The notes under the pieces are model-generated. The model was not told the origin of the DNA. It did no database searches and was given only the letters and a program-made list of their open reading frames with translations. This document shows, in pieces, positions 43,072 through 54,198 of a DNA stretch of 64,000 nt. Position numbers and translations under genes: made by a program. The stretch's first letter is position 1, and every line of letters starts with the position of its first letter. This DNA comes from CAVZZG01 sp963779685 (lineage in GTDB: Bacteria > Actinomycetota > Thermoleophilia > Gaiellales > F1-60-MAGs149): NCBI GenBank assembly GCA_963779685.1, contig CAVZZG010000001.1, forward strand, positions 1,240,001 to 1,304,000, read 5' to 3'.

Positions 43072-43665
43072 ATGGCGACCCCGGCAGACCAACGACGGCG
43101 GCAGATCCTGGACGCGGCCGTGCGCGTCTTCGCCCGCTCGGGCTACGCCGGCTGCCGGGTGGCCGATGTCGCCGAGGAGGCGGGCGTCGCGTACGGCCTC
43201 GTCTACCACTACTTCTCGTCCAAGGAGCGGCTGCTGGAGGCGATCTCGGCCGACACCTGGCAGGCGGTGGCCGCCGCCGTCGCACGCGCTCGCGAGCGCG
43301 AGGTCACGGCGAGGGGCCGGTTGTCCTACCTGACGCATTTCCTGCTCGCCGCCTCCGAGCGGCAGCCCGACCTGGTGGCCGTGCTAATCCGGGAGGTCGC
43401 TCGATCGCCGCGGCTCGATGCCCGGTCCGCGGACGTCGAGCGGGTCTTCGCCGCGATCGCCGACGTGGTGGCCGACGGGCAGGCGACCGGCGAGTTCCGC
43501 ACCGACGTCGATCCCGCGCTGGCGGCGGTGATCTACTTCGGGGCCGTGGACGAGTTGCTGACCCGGATCGTCATCGGCGGGACTGCCGCCGGGCCGATCG
43601 GCGCTGCCGAGACCGCCGTCGTCTCCGTCATCGCCGACGGCCTCGCGGCCCGGCCCCGGGCCTGA
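43072..43665 (+). CDS. TetR/AcrR family transcriptional regulator
   Basis: 197 residues. The N-terminal HTH is clear: RRRQILDAAVRVFARSGYAGCRVADVAEEAGVAYGLVYHYFSSKERLL. The C-terminal ligand domain resembles FadR/AcrR-type regulators (AVIYFGAVDELLTRIVIGG) that sense acyl-CoAs, consistent with the neighbouring CoA-transferase. ATG 43072 is preferred because the TTG at 43054 is inside the palindrome. Stop overlaps the next start. Confidence 0.93.
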   Translation: MATPADQRRRQILDAAVRVFARSGYAGCRVADVAEEAGVAYGLVYHYFSSKERLLEAISADTWQAVAAAVARAREREVTARGRLSYLTHFLLAASERQPDLVAVLIREVARSPRLDARSADVERVFAAIADVVADGQATGEFRTDVDPALAAVIYFGAVDELLTRIVIGGTAAGPIGAAETAVVSVIADGLAARPRA

Positions 43666-44897
43666 TGCCCGGCGACCTCCCGCTCGACCGGGTCACGCGG
43701 CCCGTCACCGAACGGGCCGCGCGGCTGCTGCTCGGCGTCGCTGCGATGCCGCTGGTCGGTCTCTACGTGGCCGGGCAGCGCATCTCGGGTGGCGCACAGC
43801 GGGCCGCGTCGCGCTGGCCGGAGGCGCAGGCCGAACCGGCCGCCATCTGGCCCCGCCCCGGGGGGATCGACGAGGCCTTCGCGCGCGTGATGGCGATCTC
43901 CGCCCGCCCCTCGCGGGGCGGCCGCGCGACCGTCATCCGCCACAGCCTGCACGACTGGCCGCTGATGCTGCTGACGGCCAAGCCGGAGTTCGCGCAGATC
44001 GGCTTCCGCTACCCCCGGGCCTTCGAGCACCGGGTGCTGACCGGCGCCGATGGCGAGCCGATCGCAACGCTGACGGCCCTGCGGGAGGGGGCGCCGGCGG
44101 TGCTCGTGGTGCACGGCGCCATGACGACCAAGGGCTTCGACTACGTGCGCCGAACCGCGGTGCGCCTGTGGCGTGCTGGATTCTCGGTCGTGGCCCCCGA
44201 TCTGCGGGGCTTCGGTGGCACGTCGCTCGCCAGTCGCGCGCCCAACTCGCTCGGCTTCAAGGAGGGTGAGGATCTCGTCGCCATCGATGCGTGGCTGCGC
44301 GCCCGGGGCGCGCCGTCCGTGGGCGCCATCGGGTTCTCCCTCGGTGGCGCGGTGGCATTGAACGCCGCGCGGGTTGCGTCCGAGCGCGGCGCGGGCCTCG
44401 ACGGCGGCGTCATCGCCCTCTGCCCGCCGACCGACGTCGCGGAGGCGCTGGCGCGGCTCTCGACCCGTCCGTCGATGGCCGATCCGCTGTATGCCACCTG
44501 GCTCACGCTGCGGGCGGCAGCGACGGCCCGGCTGCGCGCGGCCGGCGCCGGAATCGACGCCGTGACGCCCCTGGCTGCCGCGGCGGCCGCGATCCCGGCG
44601 TTCTACGGCATCGATGTCGACGAGGCCGCGCGCCGGTCGAGCGCGAACGGGTTCGCCGCATCGCTTGCCGTACCGGTGCTCGTGATCCACGCCGAAGACG
44701 ACTTCGTCGTGCCGGTCTCCCACACGCGGCGACTGGCCCAGGCCGCAGCCGGCAACGACCGGGTGCGCATCCTGACCCCCTCGTGGGGAGGCCACACCGC
44801 CTTCGACGCGCTGGATCCGGCGTGGATGGCGGCCGTCGAGCGGGCGTGGTTCGGAACCTTGCGATGTGACGAGGGTGCGTCTATGAATTGCAAATAA
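43665..44897 (+). CDS. Alpha/beta-hydrolase with N-terminal extension
   Basis: 410 residues. About 130 N-terminal residues with one hydrophobic segment (LLLGVAAMPLVGLYVAG) precede the hydrolase core: VLVVHGAMTTKGFDYV, APDLRGFGGTS, nucleophile Ser in GFSLGG, acid Asp in HAEDDFVVPV and His in WGGHTAF. These features suggest a membrane-attached esterase or lipase. Its ATG overlaps the tetR stop by one base, so both share a transcript. The unusual AT-rich 3' end runs into the flagellin promoter. Confidence 0.88.
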   Translation: MPGDLPLDRVTRPVTERAARLLLGVAAMPLVGLYVAGQRISGGAQRAASRWPEAQAEPAAIWPRPGGIDEAFARVMAISARPSRGGRATVIRHSLHDWPLMLLTAKPEFAQIGFRYPRAFEHRVLTGADGEPIATLTALREGAPAVLVVHGAMTTKGFDYVRRTAVRLWRAGFSVVAPDLRGFGGTSLASRAPNSLGFKEGEDLVAIDAWLRARGAPSVGAIGFSLGGAVALNAARVASERGAGLDGGVIALCPPTDVAEALARLSTRPSMADPLYATWLTLRAAATARLRAAGAGIDAVTPLAAAAAAIPAFYGIDVDEAARRSSANGFAASLAVPVLVIHAEDDFVVPVSHTRRLAQAAAGNDRVRILTPSWGGHTAFDALDPAWMAAVERAWFGTLRCDEGASMNCK

Positions 44898-44908
44898 TAA
44901 ATTTGTTC

Positions 44909-44935
44909 TAAAGGGACTGCGAATGCAGTCGATAA
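44909..44935 (+). promoter_or_regulatory. Sigma-28 (FliA)-type promoter of flagellin gene 1
   Basis: TAAAGGGA (44909-44916), an 11-base spacer and GTCGATAA (44928-44935) match the FliA consensus TAAAGTTT-N11-GCCGATAA. The -10 has one mismatch. The spacer starts with CTGCGAAT, shared with the other plus-strand flagellin promoters. Confidence 0.8.
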
Positions 44936-45019
44936 CAATGGTGCGCAGGTACTTTGAAGCGCATACTTCGGGCCCCGGATGGAGTCGGGGTGAAAGGCCG
45001 AGATCAAGGAGGATCTCAG

Positions 45020-45826
45020 ATGTCCCTTCGTGTCAACACCAACGTCGAGGCGTTCAACGCCCACCGCAACCTCTCGCTGACGTCGATGGCGCTGTCCAAG
45101 TCGATGGAGAAGCTGTCGTCGGGTCTTCGTATCAACCGGGCCGCCGACGACGCCGCCGGGCTCGCGATCTCCGAGGGCATGCGGGCGCAGATCCGCGGCA
45201 CCGCCCAGGCGCAGCGCAATGCCCAGGACGGCATCTCGATGGTGCAGACGGCTGAGGGTGCTCTCAACGAGATGCACTCGATCCTGCAGCGCGTCCGCGA
45301 GCTGGCGGTGCAGTGGGCGAACGGCACGCTCTCGACCTCCGATCAGGCCAAGATCACGGCCGAGGTCGCGCAGCTGACCGCGGAGCTCGATCGCATCCGC
45401 GACAGCGCGACGTTCAACGGCATCGTGCTCTTCGGCGCGACCACCGCCACCACCGTGACGCTGCAGGTCGGCCCCAACGGCAACATCGACGCCTCGAACA
45501 ACACCAACCGGATCGGCGTCAACCTGGTGGCGCTCTCGTTCGGCACGATCTCCATGGATCTCGCCCAGGTCGACCTCGCGCTGTCGAGCGTCTCGGGCGC
45601 TCGCGCCGATCTCGGCGCGGTGCAGAACCGGCTCGAGCACGCCGTGGCCAACCTCGGCGTGAGCCAGGAGAACCTGTCCGCCGCCGAGTCGCGGATCCGC
45701 GACGTGGACGTGGCCCAGGAGATGGTCAACTTCACGCGGCTGCAGATCCTTTCGCAGTCGGGCACGGCGATGCTGGCCCAGGCCAACCTCGGTGCCCAGG
45801 GCGTGCTCACGCTGCTCCGCGGCTAG
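45020..45826 (+). CDS. fliC: Flagellin (copy 1)
   Basis: 268-residue filament subunit. The N-terminal D0/D1 helices have SLRVNTNVEAFNAHRNL and KLSSGLRINRAADDAAGLAI; the C-terminal D1/D0 helices have RADLGAVQNRLEHAVANL and FTRLQILSQSGTAMLAQAN. The central D2/D3 region is reduced to a short beta stretch, so the filament should be thin and smooth. AAGGAGG lies seven bases before the ATG. The central sequence differs most from copies 2 and 3. Confidence 0.97.
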   Translation: MSLRVNTNVEAFNAHRNLSLTSMALSKSMEKLSSGLRINRAADDAAGLAISEGMRAQIRGTAQAQRNAQDGISMVQTAEGALNEMHSILQRVRELAVQWANGTLSTSDQAKITAEVAQLTAELDRIRDSATFNGIVLFGATTATTVTLQVGPNGNIDASNNTNRIGVNLVALSFGTISMDLAQVDLALSSVSGARADLGAVQNRLEHAVANLGVSQENLSAAESRIRDVDVAQEMVNFTRLQILSQSGTAMLAQANLGAQGVLTLLRG

Positions 45827-45860
45827 CGCGGTTGGCGCTGACGCCGCTTCGAACCCCGAT

Positions 45861-45888
45861 CGCGAGCCGGCCCCATGGCCGGCTCGCG
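45861..45888 (+). terminator. Hairpin after flagellin copy 1
   Basis: A perfect 12-bp stem, CGCGAGCCGGCC with its complement, and a CCAT loop, 35 bases after the stop. No T-run follows. Confidence 0.55.
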
Positions 45889-45941
45889 TCGTCCTGGGTT
45901 CGCGCTTCCGGACGTGGTTTGCTGCGAATATTCGTATGTAC

Positions 45942-45968
45942 TAAAGAAACCTGCAAATATTCCGAAAT
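45942..45968 (+). promoter_or_regulatory. Sigma-28-type promoter of flagellin gene 2
   Basis: TAAAGAAA (45942-45949), an 11-base spacer (CCTGCAAATAT) and TCCGAAAT (45961-45968). The -35 is good and the -10 matches five of eight positions. The leader to the GTG is about 130 bases. Confidence 0.65.
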
Positions 45969-46101
45969 ACATAGGGAGCCCGGATCTGCGCGATGACTCC
46001 GACGGGGGACTCGCGGGCACCGGGCGGGCGCAACACGGTAGATCGCCGGCGGCGGCAGGAGGCCTCCGCCGTACCACCCTGGAGATCAAGGAGGATCTCG
46101 C

Positions 46102-46908
46102 GTGTCCCTTCGTGTCAATACCAACGTCGAGGCGTTCAACGCCCATCGCAATCTGTCGCAGACGTCGATGGCGCTCTCCAAGTCGATGGAGAAGCTGTCG
46201 TCGGGTCTTCGCATCAACCGGGCCGCTGACGATGCGGCTGGTCTGTCGATCTCCGAGGGTATGCGGGCGCAGATCCGCGGTACCGCTCAGGCATCGCGGA
46301 ACGCTCAGGACGGCATCTCGATGGTGCAGACGGCTGAGGGTGCTCTCAACGAGATGCACTCGATCCTGCAGCGCGTCCGGGAGCTGGCGATCCAGTTCTC
46401 GAACGGCACCCTGTCGACGACCGATCAGGCCAAGATCACGGCCGAGGTCGCGCAGCTGACCGCCGAGCTCGTCCGCATCCGCGACACCTCCACCTTCAAC
46501 AGCATCAACCTCTTCGGCGCCAGCGGTGCCGGCACCACCGTCACGATCCAGGTGGGCGCGAACCAGAACCTGGACGCCGCCAGCAACACCAACCGGATCG
46601 GCGTCACCCTGACGACCCTGTCGTTCTCCACCATCTCGATGGACGTCGCGCAGATCGACACCGCGATCACGTCCGTGTCGAGCGTCCGCGCCGATCTCGG
46701 TGCGGTGCAGAACCGGCTCGAGCATGCCATCGCCAACCTCGGCGTGAGCCAGGAGAACGTGTCCGCCGCCGAGTCGCGGATCCGCGACGTGGACGTGGCG
46801 GCCGAGATGGTCAACTTCACCCGGCTGCAGATCCTGTCGCAGTCCGGTACGGCGATGCTGGCCCAGGCCAACCAGTCGCCGCAGAGCGTTCTCGCCCTGC
46901 TCCGCTAG
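46102..46908 (+). CDS. fliC: Flagellin (copy 2)
   Basis: 268 residues, GTG start after CAAGGAGGATC. It is nearly identical to copy 3: I count seven amino-acid differences, all but two in the middle third. Both D0/D1 ends are intact. Compared with copy 1 the central loop differs (NLFGASGAGTTVTIQVGANQ). The high identity over the whole gene indicates recent tandem duplication or gene conversion. Confidence 0.97.
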   Translation: MSLRVNTNVEAFNAHRNLSQTSMALSKSMEKLSSGLRINRAADDAAGLSISEGMRAQIRGTAQASRNAQDGISMVQTAEGALNEMHSILQRVRELAIQFSNGTLSTTDQAKITAEVAQLTAELVRIRDTSTFNSINLFGASGAGTTVTIQVGANQNLDAASNTNRIGVTLTTLSFSTISMDVAQIDTAITSVSSVRADLGAVQNRLEHAIANLGVSQENVSAAESRIRDVDVAAEMVNFTRLQILSQSGTAMLAQANQSPQSVLALLR

Positions 46909-46934
46909 GGAGTGGCGCGAGCGTAACGCACGGC

Positions 46935-46977
46935 CGAATGGGCCGGGCCCGTCATGACGACGGACCCGGCCCATTCG
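46935..46977 (+). terminator. Hairpin after flagellin copy 2
   Basis: CGAATGGGCCGGG pairs with CCCGGCCCATTCG (13 bp) and the stem continues inward with CCGTC/GACGG. Same GGGCCGGGCCCGTC core as the hairpin after copy 3, so it was copied with the gene. Confidence 0.6.
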
Positions 46978-47039
46978 TCGTTGGCGCGCTCCGCTCCGTT
47001 CGAGCTCGATCCTTGGCGGAACCTCCCCCGACGGGGTGA

Positions 47040-47066
47040 CTGCGAATATTCCAATATGCCCGATAA
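47040..47066 (+). promoter_or_regulatory. Degenerate sigma-28-like promoter of flagellin gene 3
   Basis: CCCGATAA (47059-47066) matches the FliA -10 at seven of eight positions, but the -35 position (47040-47047) reads CTGCGAAT rather than TAAAG. That CTGCGAAT is the motif found in the spacers of copies 1 and 2. The ~180-base leader to the GTG is the longest of the set; nothing else is recognised in 46978-47240. Confidence 0.4.
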
Positions 47067-47244
47067 ATCTTGGTATACGTGCTGGTTGATGTGCTCATCG
47101 CCGGCCCGTGACCCGCAAGGAGGTAGCCCGAGGCGTAATTCGGACGACCGCCGTGGCCCAGGCCAAGGCACCAGGCAAGGGCGGTGACAGGAAGTCGCCG
47201 CCGCTCGTTACCGTCAATCCGACCGTAGATCAAGGAGGATCCAC

Positions 47245-48051
47245 GTGTCCCTTCGTGTCAATACCAACGTCGAGGCGTTCAACGCCCACCGCAATCTGTC
47301 GCAGACCGCGATGGCGCTCTCCAAGTCGATGGAGAAGCTGTCGTCGGGTCTTCGCATCAACCGGGCCGCTGACGATGCGGCTGGTCTGTCGATCTCCGAG
47401 GGTATGCGGGCGCAGATCCGCGGTACCGCTCAGGCATCGCGGAACGCTCAGGACGGCATCTCGATGGTGCAGACGGCTGAGGGTGCTCTCAACGAGATGC
47501 ACTCGATCCTGCAGCGCGTCCGGGAGCTGGCGATCCAGTTCTCGAACGGCACCCTGTCGACGACCGATCAGGCCAAGATCACGGCCGAGGTCGCGCAGCT
47601 GACCGCCGAGCTCGTCCGCATCCGCGACACCTCGACCTTCAACGGCATCGCGCTGTTCGGCTCGAGTGGTGCCGGCACCACCGTCACGATCCAGGTGGGC
47701 GCGAACCAGAACCTGGACGCCGCCAGCAACACCAACCGGATCGGCGTCACCCTGACGGCCCTGTCGTTCTCGACGGTCTCGATGGACGTCGCGCAGATCG
47801 ACACCGCGATCACGTCCGTGTCGAGCGTCCGCGCCGATCTCGGTGCGGTGCAGAACCGGCTCGAGCATGCCATCGCCAACCTCGGCGTGAGCCAGGAGAA
47901 CGTGTCCGCCGCCGAGTCGCGGATCCGCGACGTGGACGTGGCGGCCGAGATGGTCAACTTCACCCGGCTGCAGATCCTGTCGCAGTCCGGTACGGCGATG
48001 CTGGCCCAGGCCAACCAGTCGCCGCAGAGCGTTCTCTCGCTGCTCCGCTAG
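47245..48051 (+). CDS. fliC: Flagellin (copy 3)
   Basis: 268 residues, GTG start preceded by CAAGGAGGATC. About 97 percent identical to copy 2 by counted substitutions (S22A, then changes around FNGIALFGSS, TALSFSTVS and VLSLLR). D0/D1 motifs intact. Expression may differ because its promoter -35 is degenerate. Confidence 0.97.
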   Translation: MSLRVNTNVEAFNAHRNLSQTAMALSKSMEKLSSGLRINRAADDAAGLSISEGMRAQIRGTAQASRNAQDGISMVQTAEGALNEMHSILQRVRELAIQFSNGTLSTTDQAKITAEVAQLTAELVRIRDTSTFNGIALFGSSGAGTTVTIQVGANQNLDAASNTNRIGVTLTALSFSTVSMDVAQIDTAITSVSSVRADLGAVQNRLEHAIANLGVSQENVSAAESRIRDVDVAAEMVNFTRLQILSQSGTAMLAQANQSPQSVLSLLR

Positions 48052-48081
48052 GACAGCCGGGAACGTCTCGTACCGCCCTGA

Positions 48082-48114
48082 GGGCCGGGCCCGTCATGAG
48101 GACGGGCCCGGCCC
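48082..48114 (+). terminator. Hairpin terminator after flagellin copy 3
   Basis: GGGCCGGGCCCGTC and its exact 14-base complement flank a five-base loop, 30 bases after the stop; ATTCGTTT follows, giving a short T-run. Confidence 0.7.
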
Positions 48115-48125
48115 ATTCGTTTCAG

Positions 48126-48192
48126 GGGCCCGTCTCAGGAGGTGAACGCACCACGTGGCATAACCTGCGACGTCGCCTCCTGAGACGGGCCC
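48126..48192. repeat. Long 17-bp inverted repeat between convergent flagellins
   Basis: GGGCCCGTCTCAGGAGG (48126-48142) is exactly complementary to 48176-48192. The 33-base loop contains the palindrome CCACGTGG. It lies beyond the copy 3 terminator, so it is not simply that terminator. It could be a structured RNA, a terminator for the opposite strand or a protein site. Confidence 0.6.
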
Positions 48193-48217
48193 TCAGGGCC
48201 GTCGCCGCAGGACGGCA

Positions 48218-48245
48218 CCGGCCGTCGCGCGAACGCGACGGCCGG
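48218..48245. repeat. 12-bp hairpin with CGAA tetraloop
   Basis: CCGGCCGTCGCG, loop CGAA, then the exact complement. Very stable. Third strong hairpin in the 340-base gap between flagellin copies 3 and 4; no ORF with coding character is seen in that gap. Confidence 0.6.
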
Positions 48246-48393
48246 TTGGGAGGCTGGTCAGAGAGGCCGGCTCGGATTGCTCCGCGGCCCGACGCTGGCG
48301 ATCGTCTTCCCTGACCGTTGCCCGGAGCCATCCCTGGCCCCGGACTTCACCCGGGGATGCGGTCCGGATGAAGCTTCAGGGAGCCCAGCGCGG

Positions 48394-49206
48394 CTAGCCG
48401 CGGAGCAGGCTCAGAACGGCGTTGGGCGCCTGGTTCGCCTGCGCGAGCATCGCGACGCCGGACTGCTGGAGCACCTGGAGTTTCGTGAAGACCGTCATCT
48501 CCTGGGCCATGTCCGCATCCCGGATTCGCGACTCGGCCGCCGACAGGTTCTCCTGGTAGGTCGAGAGGTTCGCGATCGTGTGCTCGAGGCGGTTCTGGAC
48601 GGCGCCGAACGTGGCGCGCACGTCGGCGATCGCCGACAGCGAGGTGTCGACCGCCGTGATGTCGGCTCCGGTCGTGAAGGTGCCGACGAAGACGGAGTCG
48701 AAGTAGGTGCCGCCCAGGTTCGCGCTGGCGACGAAGATGGTCTCGCCGGTGTTGGCGCCGACCTGGAACGTGACGCCCGGCGTGGAACCGTCGAGCACGT
48801 TGATGCCGTTGAACTGCAGGCTGGTGACGATGCGCGTGGCCTCGGCAGACAGCTGCACGATCTCGGACGTGATCGCCGCGCGGTCGGCCGTCGACAGGGT
48901 GCCGTTGTTGTACTGGACGGCCAGTTCGCGGACGCGCTGGATGATCGAGTGCACCTCGTTCAGTGCGCCTTCCGCCGACTGGACGAGCGAGATCCCGTCC
49001 TGGGCGTTGCGCCCTGCCTGGGCGACGCCGCGGATCTGTGCGCGCATCTTCTCGGAGATGGCGAGCCCGGCGGCATCGTCGGCGGCCCGGTTGATCCGGA
49101 GGCCCGAGGAGAGCTTCTCCATCGACTTGCCGAGCGCGAGCGCAGTCGCAGACAGCTGTCGGTGGGCGTTGAAGGCCTCGACGTTGGTGTTGATACGGAG
49201 CGACAT
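48394..49206 (-). CDS. fliC: Flagellin (copy 4, divergent, opposite strand)
   Basis: 270 residues, facing copies 1-3. N-terminal SLRINTNVEAFNAHRQLSAT and KLSSGLRINRAADDAAGLAI, C-terminal ENLSAAESRIRDADMAQEM and FTKLQVLQQSGVAMLAQAN. It differs from the other three along its length (e.g. NGINVLDGSTPGVTFQVGAN), so it is an older paralogue. GGGAGG precedes the ATG. It could form a distinct filament segment. Confidence 0.97.
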   Translation of the reverse strand: MSLRINTNVEAFNAHRQLSATALALGKSMEKLSSGLRINRAADDAAGLAISEKMRAQIRGVAQAGRNAQDGISLVQSAEGALNEVHSIIQRVRELAVQYNNGTLSTADRAAITSEIVQLSAEATRIVTSLQFNGINVLDGSTPGVTFQVGANTGETIFVASANLGGTYFDSVFVGTFTTGADITAVDTSLSAIADVRATFGAVQNRLEHTIANLSTYQENLSAAESRIRDADMAQEMTVFTKLQVLQQSGVAMLAQANQAPNAVLSLLRG

Positions 49207-49320
49207 CCTATCCTCCCTGACGTGTTGCCCCGGCTTCCTGCCGGGGAGGGCCCTCGCCTGGGGCCCGTCGCCGCATCGGCGGCTCCCGTCGCGACCTCGC
49301 TGCGACTGGTTGCAGATCCG

Positions 49321-49348
49321 TTATCGCCGCTCCGAGGTGGGGGCTTTA
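49321..49348 (-). promoter_or_regulatory. Sigma-28-like promoter of flagellin gene 4
   Basis: On the minus strand TAAAGCCC (49348-49341), a 12-base spacer and GGCGATAA (49328-49321). The -10 differs from GCCGATAA at one position; the spacer is one base longer than ideal. It gives a ~110-base leader. An AT-rich tract (49349-49385) lies just upstream. Confidence 0.6.
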
Positions 49349-49449
49349 CGTTTTACAAGTGATATGAATACATTGCAAAACAAGCACTAGCGGATCGCCT
49401 CGGCGTGCAACCGTTGGTCGCCTGCCGGCCAGGCGATCCGCTTAATGGA

Positions 49450-50769
49450 CTAGAGGAGCTCGCGGAGCATCCGCCCCGCGGCCTCGACGCCCTTCTCGTA
49501 GTTCGCGATCAGGAGCCGCTCGTTCGGGGCATGGATGTTGTCGTCCGGCAACGCGACTCCGGTCAGGATCGTGGGCGTTCCGGTGCGATGGAGCGCGGTC
49601 ACGAGCGGGATCGCGCCCCCGGTGCGGGCGACGGCGCATTCCCGTCCGAACACCTCGCTCATGATCCGCCGACCCGTCACGAGGGGTGGCGCGGCCGGGT
49701 CGAACACGCACCCTGCCGTCGCCCCGCGGAGCTCGGTCTCGAGCACCGCCCCGGCCGGAAGCACGCTCTCGAGATGGCGCTGCAGCGCTGCCCATACCCG
49801 CTCGGGCTCCTGGTCGGGCACCAGGCGCAGCGAGATCGCCGCCTCGGCCTCGTAGGGGATGATCGTCCGGCTCTGGCTCGCGTCGCGGCAGGTGATGGCG
49901 TTGACGTCGAACGTCGGCAGCGCGAACGTGCGCAGGTAGTACTCGGCGACGGCCCCGGGGTCGAGGGCTGCCATGCCCGCCTCGGCGAGCTCGCCGGCGC
50001 CGGACGGCAGCGTCGCCCAGCTCGCGATCTCCGCGGCATCCGGCGCGCGCACGTCCGCCGTGAGTGCGGCCGGCAGGCGGCCGTCGCGGGCCCGGCACGC
50101 ATCGATGAGCCCCGCCAGGACGTGTGCGGCGTTCAATGCGGCCCCTCCGAACATGCCCGAGTGCACGTCCCTGGTGCCGGTCTTGACCCGCATGAGGCCG
50201 GTGATGACGCCGCGCACGCCGATGTTGATCACCGGCCAGCCAGGGGCCAGGAGGCCGCCATCGAACACCACGGCGGCGTCGAAGCGCTCGCCGCGGTCGA
50301 GCAGCCAGTGCACGACCGAGTCGCCCCCGATCTCCTCCTCTCCGTCGGACACGACGGTCAGATCGCACGGCAGCTCGCCCGCCCGCGCAGCGTCGACCAT
50401 CGCGGCCAGGACGCAGTGGAAGCTGCCCTTGTCGTCGCTGGCACCGCGGGCGTAGATGTAGCCGTCGCGGACCTCGGGCTCGAAGGGCGGTGAGTCCCAC
50501 GCCTCGATCGGATGCACCGTCTGCACGTCGTAGTGCCCGTACAGCAGCAGCCGGGGAGCTCCGCGGGCACCGCACGAGACGTTGCCGACGACCAGCGGAT
50601 TGCGCCCGGTCTCGACGATCTCGGCCGTCCCGCCGGCGTCGCCGACACGGGCGCCGACCCATTCCGCAGCCCGCCTGAGATCGGCCGGATCGCCGTCTCC
50701 GGAGGAGATGCTCGGGATGCGCAGGTAGTCGAAGAGCTCGTCGAGGAGCACGTTGAGAGGGCGCGGCAC
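49450..50769 (-). CDS. M20-family metallopeptidase (dipeptidase-like)
   Basis: 439 residues. The di-zinc site is marked by LYGHYDVQ (His and following Asp), ARGASDDKG (bridging Asp) and VVSDGEEEIGG (catalytic Glu-Glu), with a late zinc His in ALPDDNIHAPNER. The central dimerisation domain is intact. It cleaves dipeptides or N-acyl amino acids; the YGHYDVQ form is common in carnosinase/CNDP-like members. GTG start; divergent from mfd with an 18-base gap. Confidence 0.93.
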   Translation of the reverse strand: MPRPLNVLLDELFDYLRIPSISSGDGDPADLRRAAEWVGARVGDAGGTAEIVETGRNPLVVGNVSCGARGAPRLLLYGHYDVQTVHPIEAWDSPPFEPEVRDGYIYARGASDDKGSFHCVLAAMVDAARAGELPCDLTVVSDGEEEIGGDSVVHWLLDRGERFDAAVVFDGGLLAPGWPVINIGVRGVITGLMRVKTGTRDVHSGMFGGAALNAAHVLAGLIDACRARDGRLPAALTADVRAPDAAEIASWATLPSGAGELAEAGMAALDPGAVAEYYLRTFALPTFDVNAITCRDASQSRTIIPYEAEAAISLRLVPDQEPERVWAALQRHLESVLPAGAVLETELRGATAGCVFDPAAPPLVTGRRIMSEVFGRECAVARTGGAIPLVTALHRTGTPTILTGVALPDDNIHAPNERLLIANYEKGVEAAGRMLRELL

Positions 50770-50787
50770 AGTACTCTCCGGGGCCGG

Positions 50788-54135
<3,348 letters not shown>

Positions 54136-54198
54136 GAACGGCCCGGCGCTCGATGGGTCGTCATCCGCCCCATCCACGCCCATGCCGCGAGGAAGAGC

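Noticed and set aside
47108..47602. Plus-strand ORF starting in the flagellin 3 leader with AAGGAGG nearby
   Set aside because: It runs into the flagellin coding region out of frame and shows Arg/Ser/Cys-rich shadow composition.
44898..49449. Horizontal acquisition of the flagellin island
   Set aside because: Local AT-rich promoter patches exist, but coding GC and codon use match the neighbours and there are no mobility genes or attachment repeats.
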